This document shows, piece by piece, positions 19,667 to 28,641 of a stretch of 64,000 bases of DNA; position 1 is the stretch's first letter; every line of letters starts with the position of its first letter. Source of the DNA: Novosphingobium sp. 9U. Lineage in GTDB: Bacteria; Pseudomonadota; Alphaproteobacteria; Sphingomonadales; Sphingomonadaceae. The stretch covers positions 1,429,001 to 1,493,000 of the forward strand of contig NZ_LR732469.1 of the NCBI RefSeq assembly GCF_902506425.1. Reading direction: 5' to 3'. Made by a program: the position numbers and the translations under genes. A model generated the notes under the pieces. The model worked only from the letters and a program-made list of their open reading frames with translations, had not been told where the DNA came from and did no database searches.

Positions 19667-19905
19667 GATCAACTCCATAGTCGGTCGGTTTGGTGCCGCC
19701 GGACCCTTGGAATGCGCTGCAGTGCAACGTAGTTTCATGAACCTAAGACAACGAAAACGTTGATGTTTTCTCGCAACAGTGAAGGGACGAGCTGAGTTCA
19801 TGCTGCGGTCGCACGTGGCAACCTCGATCCGGTCAAGCCGTTCGCGAGTGCCCGTAGGCGCGTGACTTTCATGTCGTGGGCCGATGCCCTATATGGCGGG
19901 CAACC

Positions 19906-21186
19906 ATGGCCGACACACAACTTATGACGATCCCGGGTCTTGTCGATCCGGTCCCGCTGCCGCGTCCCGATCTGGTCGAGGGCGTGACCCCGCGCGAGGA
20001 TGGACGCACCGACCTGATCGGCTTGCCCAAGAAGCGCATCGCTGAACTGTTCGCGTCCGCCGGGCTCGACGCCAAGCAGGCGAAGCTGCGCGCGAAGCAG
20101 GTCTTCCACTGGCTCTACCATCGCGGCGTCACCGACTTTGCCGAGATGACCGACATCGCCAAGACCATGCGTCCCTGGCTTGCCGAGCGGTTCGTGATCG
20201 GCCGGCCCGACATCGTCGAAGCGCAGCATTCGACCGACGGCACGCGCAAGTGGCTGTTGCGCACGCCGGACGGCCACGACTTCGAGATGGTGTTCATCCC
20301 CGATGCGGACCGCGGCACGCTCTGCGTGTCCAGCCAGGTCGGCTGCACGCTGAATTGCCGCTTCTGCCACACCGGCACCATGCGCCTCGTGCGCAATCTG
20401 ACGGTGGGCGAGATCGTCGGCCAGGTCATGCTCGCGCGCGATGCCCTGGGCGAATGGCCCAAGGGCGCTGGCGAGCTGACCGGCACCATGGCTGGGCTCG
20501 ACGACGACGAAGACGAAGGCTCTTACTCCGCCGATGGGCGCCTGCTGACCAACATCGTGATGATGGGCATGGGCGAACCGCTCTACAATTTCGACAACGT
20601 GCGTGACGCGCTCAAGCTGGTGATGGACGGCGACGGGCTCGCCTTGTCCAAGCGCCGGATCACGCTCTCGACCTCGGGCGTCGTGCCGAAGATGGCGCAA
20701 TGCGGCGAGGAAATCGGCGTCAATCTGGCAGTGTCGCTCCACGCGGTGACGAAGGACGTGCGCGATGAGATCGTGCCGATCAACCGCAAGTACGGCATCG
20801 AGGAACTGCTGCAGGCCTGCGCCGATTACCCCGGTGCCAGCAATGCGCGGCGGATCACCTTTGAGTACGTCATGCTCAAGGACAAGAACGACAGCGACGC
20901 GGACGCCCGTGAGCTGGTGCGCCTGATCAAGCAGTACAATCTGCCTGCCAAGGTCAACCTGATCCCGTTCAATCCCTGGCCCGGCGCCCCATACGAATGC
21001 TCGACACCCGAGCGCATCCGCCGCTTCTCGGACATCGTGTTCGAAGCGGGTATCTCGGCCCCGGTGCGCACCCCGCGCGGCCGCGACATCGATGCCGCAT
21101 GTGGGCAGCTGAAGACCGCGGCGGAGAAGAAGAGCCGTGCCGAGTTGGACAGGCTCTACGAGGAGAAGCAGGCCGCACTCAACTAG
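19906..21186 (+). CDS. rlmN: 23S rRNA (adenine-2503-C2)/tRNA methyltransferase RlmN
   Basis: This 426-residue radical-SAM enzyme methylates A2503 of 23S rRNA and A37 of some tRNAs. The iron-sulfur site CTLNCRFC supplies Cys147, Cys151 and Cys154. Other family segments are [52 protein letters not shown], and the catalytic C-terminal Cys in DIDAACGQL. An acidic insertion ([15 protein letters not shown]) near residue 200 lengthens it slightly relative to E. coli RlmN. ATG 19906 ([11 protein letters not shown]) was preferred over one ten codons upstream. Confidence 0.96.
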   Translation: MADTQLMTIPGLVDPVPLPRPDLVEGVTPREDGRTDLIGLPKKRIAELFASAGLDAKQAKLRAKQVFHWLYHRGVTDFAEMTDIAKTMRPWLAERFVIGRPDIVEAQHSTDGTRKWLLRTPDGHDFEMVFIPDADRGTLCVSSQVGCTLNCRFCHTGTMRLVRNLTVGEIVGQVMLARDALGEWPKGAGELTGTMAGLDDDEDEGSYSADGRLLTNIVMMGMGEPLYNFDNVRDALKLVMDGDGLALSKRRITLSTSGVVPKMAQCGEEIGVNLAVSLHAVTKDVRDEIVPINRKYGIEELLQACADYPGASNARRITFEYVMLKDKNDSDADARELVRLIKQYNLPAKVNLIPFNPWPGAPYECSTPERIRRFSDIVFEAGISAPVRTPRGRDIDAACGQLKTAAEKKSRAELDRLYEEKQAALN

Positions 21187-21256
21187 GTGGCGGCCGTTGC
21201 ACTCAGCTGGTCGTGCATTCAGCCCGCCTGGGCGCGCTGCGATAGGGGCAAATGCT

Positions 21257-21286
21257 CGTTCATCTGACGTTGTGGATCAATGAACG
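21257..21286. promoter_or_regulatory. inverted repeat upstream of glycine-zipper gene
   Basis: CGTTCAT (21257-21263) and ATGAACG (21280-21286) are perfect 7-bp inverted arms separated by 16 bp, about 50 bp upstream of the gene at 21336. The spacing would suit a dimeric regulator, but no known operator is recognised. Confidence 0.3.
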
Positions 21287-21335
21287 AAGTACGGCGTTAC
21301 CCCATCACCAAGCGCAATTACTGAGGGCATAGACC

Positions 21336-21665
21336 ATGCGTAAACTCGTTCTCACCGCACTTCTCGCCGCCGTGACCGTTCCGGTCATGACCAGCGCGCC
21401 CGCTGAGGCTCGCCGTCGCGACGACCGCCGCTACTACCAGACCGACAACGGTGTTCGCTACTGGCGCGGCAACGACGGCCGTTACCGCTGCCGCAAGTCG
21501 AACGGCACCACCGGCCTCCTGATCGGCGGCGTCGGTGGCGCCCTGCTGGGCCGCACTATCGACGGTGGCCGTGACAAGACGTTGGGCACCGTTCTCGGCG
21601 CGGGCGCCGGCGCTCTGCTCGGCCGCGAAGTGGACCGCAACAACTCGCGTCCGCGTTGCCGCTAA
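21336..21665 (+). CDS. glycine-zipper 2TM domain protein
   Basis: This 109-residue protein has a signal peptide (MRKLVLTALLAAVTVPVMTS). A basic, Tyr-rich middle (RRDDRRYYQTDNGVRYWRG) is followed by two glycine-zipper helices: GLLIGGVGGALLGRTIDGG and LGTVLGAGAGALLGREVD. This is the pattern of glycine-zipper 2TM/Rick_17kDa-like envelope proteins, often induced by stress. There is no lipobox cysteine. It stands alone, with a strong terminator immediately after it. Confidence 0.85.
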   Translation: MRKLVLTALLAAVTVPVMTSAPAEARRRDDRRYYQTDNGVRYWRGNDGRYRCRKSNGTTGLLIGGVGGALLGRTIDGGRDKTLGTVLGAGAGALLGREVDRNNSRPRCR

Positions 21666-21686
21666 GCCGAACCTGAGTTCCCCTGC

Positions 21687-21721
21687 AAAGGCGCGTCGTT
21701 CCCCTGAACGGCGCGCCTTTT
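21687..21721 (+). terminator. rho-independent terminator
   Basis: The stem AAAGGCGCG-T-CGTTC pairs with GAACG-G-CGCGCCTTT around the loop CCCT and ends in TTTT, starting 22 bases after the stop codon of the glycine-zipper gene. One T/G wobble interrupts an otherwise perfect stem. Confidence 0.85.
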
Positions 21722-21824
21722 CGCATGTGCGATGGATCGGTTGCGCCCTTCCCCCGATCGCGTTCCTATGCTCGAACCGCCCATGCAGCCCATGCCGACG
21801 AGGTGAACCGATGCAAGGCATTCG

Positions 21825-22625
21825 ATGTCGATAGTTGATCGGCCCGCAGTGCTGGTCACCGGCGGCGCTCGCCGGATCGGCGCGGCGATCGCCGCCGCGT
21901 TCGGCGCAGCGGGGTGGCACGTGCTCATCCACTACGGGACGTCGCGTTCAGAGGCCGAGGCGCTTGCCGCCAGGATCGAGTCGGCCGAGGTGATCGGCTG
22001 CGACTTGAGCGACATAGCCTCGGCCACCGCCATGATCGCCGATCTCGCCGAACAGCTTTCCGATTGGCGCGTGCTGGTGAACTGCGCCAGCGTGTTCGAG
22101 CTGGACGAAGTTACCGGCCTCCAGCGCGCGGTGTTCGAGCATGCCATGCAGGTCAACGCGGCGACGCCCGCGGCCATGGCGCAGGCATTTCTCCGCCACG
22201 CGAGGGCGCAAGGTGGCCGCCGAGCAATCTCGGTCACGGACCAGAAGATCGCCAACCCCAACCCGGACTTCTTCTCCTACACTATGAGCAAGCATGCGCT
22301 CTCCTCGACGGTCCCCATGCTGTCGATCGCCCGCACGGACCCGCGTGACCGCATCTATGGCCTGGCGCCCGGAGCGATCCTTGCCAGCCACGATCAGGTG
22401 GAAGCGGAGATCGAGTGCTCGCATCGCATGAACCTGCTGAAGCGAAAGACCGGCGCCGACGAGATCGCGCAAGCCGCACTCTTCCTGGCCGAGGGCTGGC
22501 TCGCGAGCGGCGAGACGCTGTTCATCGATTCGGGCCAGCACTTGCTCGCCCAGCCGCGCGACGTGCTGTTCCTCGCGCGAGAAATGGGCAGTGGCAATGC
22601 TGCATCTGGCGCAAGTGCAGCATAG
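21825..22625 (+). CDS. SDR-family oxidoreductase, pteridine-reductase-like
   Basis: This 266-residue protein has a classical short-chain dehydrogenase fold. The cofactor motif is TGGARRIGAAIA, with Arg in place of the usual Gly as in FolM/PTR1 pteridine reductases. Further motifs are NCAS (in place of NNAG), catalytic YTMSK and a Ser/Asp in SVTDQKI. These features favour dihydromonapterin/pteridine reductase activity with NADPH over a generic dehydrogenase, but the substrate is inferred. No folate gene is adjacent in this window. Confidence 0.75.
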   Translation: MSIVDRPAVLVTGGARRIGAAIAAAFGAAGWHVLIHYGTSRSEAEALAARIESAEVIGCDLSDIASATAMIADLAEQLSDWRVLVNCASVFELDEVTGLQRAVFEHAMQVNAATPAAMAQAFLRHARAQGGRRAISVTDQKIANPNPDFFSYTMSKHALSSTVPMLSIARTDPRDRIYGLAPGAILASHDQVEAEIECSHRMNLLKRKTGADEIAQAALFLAEGWLASGETLFIDSGQHLLAQPRDVLFLAREMGSGNAASGASAA

Positions 22626-22735
22626 GCCCTTGTCTCACCACATGATGAAGTTAGGTATGCGCTCCATGGCATCCTACACCGATACGCGCCGCCACATCTC
22701 TCCCCAGATCAGAGCTGCCGAGGCTCAGTAGAATC

Positions 22736-23989
22736 GTGGCGAAAAGGCTGCTCGATCGCTTTCTCGGCCGCGTCGTCCGCAAGGGCACGCTCGAAATCCT
22801 ACGCGCCGATGGTTCCACCACACGTCTCGGGACCGCGGAGCCGGGCTACCCGGACGTCGCCATTCGCTTTACCAGCGCAGCGGGCGAGCGGCGCATCTTG
22901 CTCGACCCACGCCTGGGCGCGGCCGAAGCCTTCATGGACGGCCAGCTCGTCATCGAGCGCGGCGACATCATGGACCTGCTCGCGCTCATCCGTGCGAACG
23001 GGCCGTGGGATCGCGGCGGCAGCTTGCGCGCGCCGACACTTTCGCGGCGCATCCGCAATCGCTTGGCGCATCATCTCGAAAGCTTCAACAAGGCGCGCAA
23101 ATCCAAGGCCAACGTCGCGCATCACTACGATGTCGGCAATGCGCTGTACCGGCTCTTCCTCGACACTGACCATATGCAGTATTCGTGTGCCTACTGGCCG
23201 CGGGACGACATGACGCTGGAGGAGGCGCAGGAGGCCAAGCTCGCGCATATCGCTGCCAAGCTGGCGCTCGCGCCTGGTCAGCGCGTGCTCGATATCGGTT
23301 GCGGCTGGGGCGGGATGGCGATCTACCTTGCCCGGCACGCCGACGTGCGCGTGCACGGCATCACCCTCAGTGAAGAGCAACTCGCCCTTGCCCGCGAGCG
23401 TGCCCAGGCGGCCGGCGTTGCCGATCGCATCACTTTCGAACTGGTCGACTATCGCGACCTTCCCAGGCGCGGCGAGCGTTACGACCGGATCGTCTCGGTC
23501 GGCATGTTCGAGCATGTCGGCCAGCCGCAGTTCGAGACCTACTTCCGCGCCTGCGCCAACATGCTCACCGCGGACGGCGTCATGCTCCTGCACACGATCG
23601 GCCGCATGGGCTCCCCGGGGTCGACCGACGCCTTCACGCGCAAGTACATTTTCCCAGGCGGCTACATCCCCGCGCTGAGCGAGACCGTCGCCGCGAGCGA
23701 GAAGGTCCGCCTGATCGCGACGGACGTCGAGACGCTGCGGCTGCACTACGCGAAGACCTTGCGTGAGTGGTACGTGCGCTGCGTCGCCAACCGGCAAGCA
23801 ATCGTGGCGATGTACGACGAGCGGTTCTACCGCATGTGGATCTTCTATCTCGCCGGCGCGACTGCCGCTTTCGAGAGCGGTGGCATGTGCAACTACCAGA
23901 TCCAGTACGCGCGGTCGCGCCACGCCTTGCCCTTGACCCGCGATTACCTTGCCGACGCAGAGCGGCGTTTGCTGGGCGCGGGCGGATGA
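22736..23989 (+). CDS. cfa: cyclopropane-fatty-acyl-phospholipid synthase family protein
   Basis: This 417-residue SAM-dependent methyltransferase adds a methylene to unsaturated acyl chains of membrane phospholipids. An N-terminal lipid-binding region (ADGSTTRLG, EAFMDGQLVIERGD) precedes HHYDVGNALYRLFLD, YSCAYW and the SAM motif DIGCGWGGMAI beginning at Asp186; MFEHVGQPQF and the C-terminal YEERFYRMW-like segment follow. GTG 22736 is the start. Its TGA overlaps the ATG of the next gene. Confidence 0.92.
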   Translation: MAKRLLDRFLGRVVRKGTLEILRADGSTTRLGTAEPGYPDVAIRFTSAAGERRILLDPRLGAAEAFMDGQLVIERGDIMDLLALIRANGPWDRGGSLRAPTLSRRIRNRLAHHLESFNKARKSKANVAHHYDVGNALYRLFLDTDHMQYSCAYWPRDDMTLEEAQEAKLAHIAAKLALAPGQRVLDIGCGWGGMAIYLARHADVRVHGITLSEEQLALARERAQAAGVADRITFELVDYRDLPRRGERYDRIVSVGMFEHVGQPQFETYFRACANMLTADGVMLLHTIGRMGSPGSTDAFTRKYIFPGGYIPALSETVAASEKVRLIATDVETLRLHYAKTLREWYVRCVANRQAIVAMYDERFYRMWIFYLAGATAAFESGGMCNYQIQYARSRHALPLTRDYLADAERRLLGAGG

Positions 23990-24510
23990 GACTCCTCGCC
24001 GCCTTGCTGGCAGCGTGGGCGGCGCTGACCGCGGCCGGCGCAGAGGCGCGGGTCATCGTATCGTTCTACAGCGTGCCAGGCTCGGTCATCACTGGCCGCT
24101 CGGTGCACGCCTTCGTGACGCTCACCGGCACGCTCGATGCGGACGGACGCGCCGTGAACGAGAACTACGGCTTTTCGGCATTGACCTGGAACCCGGCCGG
24201 CTTCTTCCGCCCAGTCCCGCAAACGATGCTGATCGAGAAGCCGGATTATATCCGCCGCGCGCATTATCACTTCCGCACGCCCATCAGCGATGCCGCCTAT
24301 CACCGCATCGTCCAGGAAGTGCAGCTGTGGTGGCACGATCCAGCGCACTTGTGGGACATCGACAAGCGCAACTGCGTGACCTTCGTCGGCGTCGTCGCGC
24401 AGATCAGCGGGCTGCAGGCGGACTTTCCGCCCAAGATCATGCGCAAGCCGCGCACTTACCTCGACCATCTCGCCACCTTGAACCCGCAGGTCGATCGCAA
24501 CGCAAAGTAG
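23986..24510 (+). CDS. small secreted protein coupled to cfa, unknown
   Basis: The ATG at 23986 overlaps the cfa stop (ATGA), giving 174 residues with a signal peptide ([20 protein letters not shown]). The mature region contains [25 protein letters not shown] and a conserved-looking [14 protein letters not shown]. The arrangement of His and a single Cys recalls papain/NlpC-like or DUF4105-type folds, but no catalytic triad can be confirmed. Overlap with cfa suggests a membrane or envelope role. A longer frame starting inside cfa is rejected. Confidence 0.7.
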   Translation: MRLLAALLAAWAALTAAGAEARVIVSFYSVPGSVITGRSVHAFVTLTGTLDADGRAVNENYGFSALTWNPAGFFRPVPQTMLIEKPDYIRRAHYHFRTPISDAAYHRIVQEVQLWWHDPAHLWDIDKRNCVTFVGVVAQISGLQADFPPKIMRKPRTYLDHLATLNPQVDRNAK

Positions 24511-24583
24511 TGCGTCGTTGCGCGCGGGGACCAGCGCTGATACCGGCGCTCGCGTATTTTCCCGAGCGGAGCAGTTCCTCACG

Positions 24584-25801
24584 ATGTCCGAGATCAAGAA
24601 GGTCGTCCTCGCCTACTCTGGTGGCCTCGACACCAGCGTCATCCTCAAGTGGCTGCAGGTGACGTACGGTTGCGAGGTGGTGACCTTCACCGCGGACCTG
24701 GGCCAGGGCGAAGAGCTTGAGCCGGCGCGGGCCAAGGCCAAGCTGCTCGGCATCCCTGACGAGAACGTCTACATGGACGACCTGCGCGAAGAGTTCGTGC
24801 GCGACTTCGTCTTCCCGATGATGCGCGCCAACGCCCGCTACGAGGGCGACTATCTGCTCGGCACCTCGATCGCGCGTCCGCTGATCTCCAAGCGGCTGAT
24901 CGAGATCGCGCACGAGACCGGCGCCGACGCCATCGCCCATGGCGCGACCGGCAAGGGCAACGACCAGGTCCGCTTCGAGCTGTCGGCCTATGCACTCGAT
25001 CCCAGCATCAAGGTGATCGCACCCTGGCGCGAGTGGGACCTGACCAGCCGCACCGCGCTGATCGCCTGGGCCGAGCAGCACCAGGTGCCCGTCCCCAAGG
25101 ACAAGCGCGGCGAGAGCCCGTTCTCCACCGACGCGAACCTCCTGCACACCTCGTCCGAGGGCAAGGTGTTGGAGGATCCGTGGGAGGAGACCCCCGACTA
25201 CGTCTATTCGCGCACCGTCGATCCCGAGCAGGCGCCCGATGCGCCTGAGTACATCACCATCAACTTCGAGCGCGGCGACGGCGTCGCGCTGAACGGTGAG
25301 GCGATGAGCCCGGCAACGCTGCTGACCGCGCTCAACGAACTGGGCCGCAAGCATGGCATCGGCCGCCTCGATCTGGTCGAGAATCGGTTCGTCGGCATGA
25401 AGAGCCGCGGGATGTACGAAACGCCGGGCGGCGAGATCTACGCCCGCGCGCATCGCGGCATCGAGCAGATCACGCTCGATCGCGGCGCTGCGCACCTCAA
25501 GGACGAGCTCATGCCCAAGTACGCAGAGCTCATCTACAACGGCTTCTGGTTCGCTCCGGAGCGCGAGATGCTGCAAGCTGCGATCGACCACAGCCAGGCG
25601 CGGGTGAACGGCACCGTGCGTCTGAAGCTGTACAAGGGCCTGGCCTCGGTAGTCGGCCGCAAGTCGCCCGACAGCCTCTATTCGGAGCGTCACGTGACGT
25701 TCGAGGACGATGCCGGCGCTTACGACCAGAAGGACGCGGCGGGCTTCATCAAGCTCAACGCCCTGCGCCTTCGCCTCCTGGCTCAGCGCGATCGAAGTTG
25801 A
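24584..25801 (+). CDS. argG: argininosuccinate synthase
   Basis: This 405-residue cytosolic ATP-dependent ligase joins citrulline and aspartate in arginine synthesis. The N-terminal ATP pyrophosphatase loop is [15 protein letters not shown], followed by [20 protein letters not shown] sequence, [14 protein letters not shown] and the typical [14 protein letters not shown] near the C-terminus. Length is normal. The start [14 protein letters not shown] at 24584 fits the family; in-frame codons further upstream do not. Confidence 0.97.
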   Translation: MSEIKKVVLAYSGGLDTSVILKWLQVTYGCEVVTFTADLGQGEELEPARAKAKLLGIPDENVYMDDLREEFVRDFVFPMMRANARYEGDYLLGTSIARPLISKRLIEIAHETGADAIAHGATGKGNDQVRFELSAYALDPSIKVIAPWREWDLTSRTALIAWAEQHQVPVPKDKRGESPFSTDANLLHTSSEGKVLEDPWEETPDYVYSRTVDPEQAPDAPEYITINFERGDGVALNGEAMSPATLLTALNELGRKHGIGRLDLVENRFVGMKSRGMYETPGGEIYARAHRGIEQITLDRGAAHLKDELMPKYAELIYNGFWFAPEREMLQAAIDHSQARVNGTVRLKLYKGLASVVGRKSPDSLYSERHVTFEDDAGAYDQKDAAGFIKLNALRLRLLAQRDRS

Positions 25802-25820
25802 GGTAGGTTGCTAACAGGAA

Positions 25821-25875
25821 CTTACCCAAGCGGGATAAGCCGTTCACCGTACGGGGTGACCCGTCCCTGAAGGGG
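25821..25875 (+). promoter_or_regulatory. three consecutive stem-loops upstream of the RlpA-like gene
   Basis: Between argG and the RlpA-like gene, three small hairpins follow each other: CTTACCC/GGG-A-TAAG (25821-25839, one bulge), TCACC/GGTGA (25844-25859, 6-nt loop) and CCCT/AGGG (25865-25874). They may form a structured 5' leader or an argG transcript end. No riboswitch class was recognised. Confidence 0.35.
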
Positions 25876-25939
25876 TGCCTTTCTCAAGTTTGTGCCTGTA
25901 CCCATCATCTCGCATCTGCGGGACGGAGTGGGAACACCA

Positions 25940-26482
25940 ATGACAGCCAACAGGAAGCCGCTTTCGGCGCGCGCGAAGCTTGCGCCCAAAGTCGCCCTCC
26001 ACGCCGCGCTGGCGCTGCCTTTCGCGGGCGTATTGTTGGCAGCGGGTGCTTCGGTACCGGCGTTGGCCGAGCAGCCGATCGCCCTGATGGCACCCACGGC
26101 GGCGCCGTTTGCGGCGATCGCAGCTTCGGGAACGCTGGTAGAACAGGCTCCGCTCACCGCGCCTCAGAAAGACGTCGAGCCCACCTACCAGAAAGTAGGC
26201 TCCGGCATGGCAAGCTACTACGGTCGCGAACTTGCCGGCAATCGCACTGCCAGTGGCGAACGGTTTAATCCATCAGCCCTCACGGCGGCTCATCGTACGC
26301 TGCCGCTCGGCAGCATGGTTCGCGTGACAAACCCGCGTACAGGCGATTCAGTGATCGTGCGCATCAACGATCGTGGCCCGTTCCACAGCAATCGTCTCAT
26401 CGATCTATCCGAGGCTGCTGCCCGTCAGATCGGCATCCGCGCTGCCGGTAGCGGTGTCGTCGAGCTTTCCGTCGCGGACTGA
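25940..26482 (+). CDS. RlpA-like double-psi beta-barrel protein
   Basis: This protein has about 180 residues from ATG 25940 (GGAG about 11 nt upstream); a GTG 16 codons earlier is possible. A long N-terminal hydrophobic signal or anchor (VALHAALALPFAGVLLAAGA) is followed by an Ala/Pro linker and a C-terminal RlpA barrel: GMASYYGRELAGNRTASGE, TAAHRTLPLGSMVRVTN, VRINDRGPF and the SEAAARQIG segment. RlpA proteins are septal or envelope lytic transglycosylases acting on denuded glycan. This one has no lipobox and no SPOR domain, so it is a short soluble version. Confidence 0.88.
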   Translation: MTANRKPLSARAKLAPKVALHAALALPFAGVLLAAGASVPALAEQPIALMAPTAAPFAAIAASGTLVEQAPLTAPQKDVEPTYQKVGSGMASYYGRELAGNRTASGERFNPSALTAAHRTLPLGSMVRVTNPRTGDSVIVRINDRGPFHSNRLIDLSEAAARQIGIRAAGSGVVELSVAD

Positions 26483-26533
26483 TTTACTGATCGCCGCTTA
26501 CCAGGTTGCGCCCTAAGGAAAGACCAGCGCAGC

Positions 26534-26553
26534 GGGTGGGGGGGGGGTGGGGG
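26534..26553 (+). repeat. poly-G tract (G3-T-G10-T-G5)
   Basis: A 20-bp stretch of G interrupted by two T residues lies 51 bp after the RlpA-like stop codon in a 258-bp intergenic region. It could form a G-quadruplex or vary in length by slippage. The remainder of 26483-26740 shows no gene, only a short palindrome near its right end. Confidence 0.6.
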
Positions 26554-26696
26554 ATCACCGCGCCGGCCTTCATTCACACAAACGTGATCACGAACAGACC
26601 GTTCCGGCCCAGCGTTGAAACGTGCGACTGTGTAGACGAGCTGAGTGCCTGCTTCGTCTCCGTCGTCACCCGCTAGAGCGCCTTTCCTACACGAAC

Positions 26697-26709
26697 CATA
26701 ACGGTTATG
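26697..26709. promoter_or_regulatory. 13-bp palindrome upstream of holin-like gene
   Basis: CATAAC-G-GTTATG is a perfect palindrome ending 31 bp before the start codon of the holin-like gene. Its AT-rich arms stand out in a GC-rich region and it may be an operator. No regulator can be named. Confidence 0.35.
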
Positions 26710-26740
26710 TTGTCGCGCTTCGTCCACAGGAGCGCCATGC

Positions 26741-27106
26741 ATGTCCTACATCCACCGTCTTCTTGGTACCGCCAGGCGGTGCGCGCAGTGCCGTGCGATC
26801 ACTTCGCTGGCTGCCCTGAACGAACCTGCGCCAGTGCAAGCGGTCTCAGCCGATCGTCAAGCGCCCGAGACTTACGCAGCGCGAGCGCGTCCCACGTTTC
26901 TCTATGTCATGTACGCGATGATTCTCTGGTCCGTGCCTATCGGGCTGGTGGCGGCCGTCAGTCCGGGTACGGCACGGCAGATCGCCGACGGGATGACGCG
27001 CTACCTCGCCGCCCTGCCCGAACCCTTGTACGCGCTCTTCGGTACCGGTTACCTCGGCTATGCGACGCTGCGTCAGTGGGGCAAGTCAAAAGGCCTCGAA
27101 CGCTGA
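26741..27106 (+). CDS. 3TM holin-like protein (GTA_holin_3TM type)
   Basis: This 121-residue protein starts after AGGAG (26728-26732, 8-nt spacing). A Cys- and Ala-containing N-terminal half without membrane character leads into ARPTFLYVMYAMILWS and PIGLVAAVSP, then DGMTRYLAALPEPLYALFGTGYLGYATLRQWGK; these are the membrane segments typical of the 3TM holin family found in alphaproteobacterial phages and gene transfer agents. Holins permeabilise the inner membrane. No capsid, endolysin or other phage gene lies nearby, so its role here is unknown. Confidence 0.75.
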   Translation: MSYIHRLLGTARRCAQCRAITSLAALNEPAPVQAVSADRQAPETYAARARPTFLYVMYAMILWSVPIGLVAAVSPGTARQIADGMTRYLAALPEPLYALFGTGYLGYATLRQWGKSKGLER

Positions 27107-27163
27107 GGGTCCGCTTGCGCCGCACGGCATCTCCGGTATGCACGGGCCGACATTCGGGAGGCC

Positions 27164-27607
27164 ATGACGTTGTCGCAGAAACTGGTGCTGGTTCTTAACG
27201 GACCGAATCTGAACCTGCTCGGCACGCGCGAGCCCGGGATCTACGGCTCGGCAACCCTCGATGACATCGCATCGGCCTTGGTCGAGCGCGGCAAGGCGCT
27301 GGCCCTTGTGGTCGAGAGCCGACAGTCGAACCATGAAGGCGCTTTGGTAGACTGGCTGCACGAAGCACAGTCGCGGGGCGCAAGTGCGGTGATCCTGAAT
27401 GCCGGCGCGTACACGCACACCTCGGTGGCGCTGCTCGACGCGATCCGAGCCATCGACGTACCGGTCATCGAGGTGCACTTGTCCAACCCACACGCGCGCG
27501 AAGATTTTCGCCACACCTCATGGATCGCACTGGCCGCGAAGGGCACGATCGCCGGCTTCGGCGCGGACAGTTACCTGCTGGCACTGGAAGCCGCGGCGCG
27601 ACTGTAG
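27164..27607 (+). CDS. aroQ: type II 3-dehydroquinate dehydratase
   Basis: This 147-residue enzyme of the shikimate pathway dehydrates 3-dehydroquinate. Family motifs are LNGPNLNLLGTREPGIYG (with the catalytic Tyr), ESRQSNHEGALVDWLHEA, ILNAGAYTHTSVALLDAI and EVHLSNPHAREDFRH. It normally forms a dodecamer. The start ATG follows GGGAGGCC. In many bacteria accB/accC follow aroQ; here a small minus-strand gene follows instead. Confidence 0.96.
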   Translation: MTLSQKLVLVLNGPNLNLLGTREPGIYGSATLDDIASALVERGKALALVVESRQSNHEGALVDWLHEAQSRGASAVILNAGAYTHTSVALLDAIRAIDVPVIEVHLSNPHAREDFRHTSWIALAAKGTIAGFGADSYLLALEAAARL

Positions 27608-27612
27608 CGCGC

Positions 27613-27900
27613 TCAAAGCAGCCCCACTGCGCCCTGCACCCAAAGCAGGAGCATCGCCGCGACCAACAAACCTGCTGCCCCTATGCGAAGCGTGGGATGC
27701 ATGATCCGGCTTATCGCAAGCTCATAGATCAACCCGCCCCCGACCAGCAGGAATGCTGCAGCGGCGAAATCGGATGCAGTCCAGTTAACCTCGCGTGTGA
27801 ACCGCATGGCAAGAGCAGGCAGGATCAGGAGGAGTGCGATGACCGACCACATCAACTTCCGGCGCAGCCGCACTTGCGTTGACATGCCTGGCGCGTTCAT
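27613..27900 (-). CDS. small membrane protein, 95 aa, unknown
   Basis: The protein has a basic N-terminus followed by three predicted membrane helices (SVIALLLILPALAMRF, ASDFAAAAFLLVGGGLIYEL, IGAAGLLVAAMLLLWVQGAV). AGGAG precedes ATG 27900 with good spacing. It ends 6 bp from the aroQ stop (convergent) and follows the Lrp gene on the same strand after 21 bp, so it may be co-transcribed with the regulator. No named family is recognised. Confidence 0.7.
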   Translation of the reverse strand: MNAPGMSTQVRLRRKLMWSVIALLLILPALAMRFTREVNWTASDFAAAAFLLVGGGLIYELAISRIMHPTLRIGAAGLLVAAMLLLWVQGAVGLL

Positions 27901-27921
27901 CGCGCGTACTCCTGTTGCTTG

Positions 27922-28392
27922 TTACTCTAATGGAACGCCCGGCAGGCTCTTGGCAGTGCGGATCGTCAGCGATGTCTTCACGCTGGCCACGTTGGGCGCC
28001 GGCGTCAGCTTGGACGTCAGGAACTCCTGGAAGCTCTGCAGGTCGCGGCTGACGATCTTGATGATGAAATCGATCTCGCCGTTCAGCATGTGGCACTCGC
28101 GCACTTCGGGCAAATCGCGCATATGTTCTTCGAACGCGCGCAACGCTTCCTCGGCCTGGCTCTTTAGGCTGACGAGCGCGAAGACCGTGATCGTGAACCC
28201 TAGCTTTGAGGCGTCGAGGTCGGCGTGATACCCCTGGATGACGCCCGCCTCCTCAAGGCTGCGCACGCGGCGCAGGCACGGCGGAGCCGTCAGGCCCACG
28301 CGGTGCGCGAGCTCGACATTGGTAATCCGGCCCTCATCCTGGAGCTCGGAGAGGAGTCGGCGATCGATGTCGTCGAGATTGATCATGGGCAT
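27922..28392 (-). CDS. Lrp/AsnC family transcriptional regulator
   Basis: This 156-residue protein has an N-terminal winged helix-turn-helix (LDDIDRRLLSELQDEGRITN, then VELAHRVGLTAPPCLRRVRS) and a C-terminal RAM ligand-binding domain (TITVFALVSLKSQ, VRECHMLNGEIDFIIKIVS). Family members sense amino acids and act as octamers. The close match to the MINLDDIDRRLLSEL start suggests ATG 28386 as an alternative to 28392. It is divergent from the kinase-like gene at 28642; the shared 249-bp region has an AT-rich stretch (AAATATTATTGTT) that may hold promoters. Confidence 0.93.
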   Translation of the reverse strand: MPMINLDDIDRRLLSELQDEGRITNVELAHRVGLTAPPCLRRVRSLEEAGVIQGYHADLDASKLGFTITVFALVSLKSQAEEALRAFEEHMRDLPEVRECHMLNGEIDFIIKIVSRDLQSFQEFLTSKLTPAPNVASVKTSLTIRTAKSLPGVPLE

Positions 28393-28641
28393 GCGTTGCG
28401 TGCCTCGTTAGCAACAAGGTGGGTCGTCAGGCAACAAAGCGAAGACGTGCCTGCCGCTGACGAAATATTATTGTTCCCTAGCGCAATTGTCCCGCTTTGC
28501 AACGCTCCTGCCTCGGCGCTTTCCGCTGAGCCGGGGTTTGCTAGTGAGAGCCCCCCTACGGGTATTTCCGATGATCGCCGCCGCGTCGATGGCCGTCGCC
28601 GCGCTCGCGTCGGACGTGCCCGTGAGCGCCGCAAGGACTTG

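Noticed and set aside
26741..27106. Prophage or gene transfer agent remnant
   Set aside because: Apart from the holin-like gene there is no capsid, portal, terminase, integrase or tail gene, and the neighbours are core metabolic genes.
26707..27198. 163-codon frame overlapping the holin-like gene
   Set aside because: It overlaps the holin-like gene in another frame, runs into aroQ, and lacks membrane or domain features.
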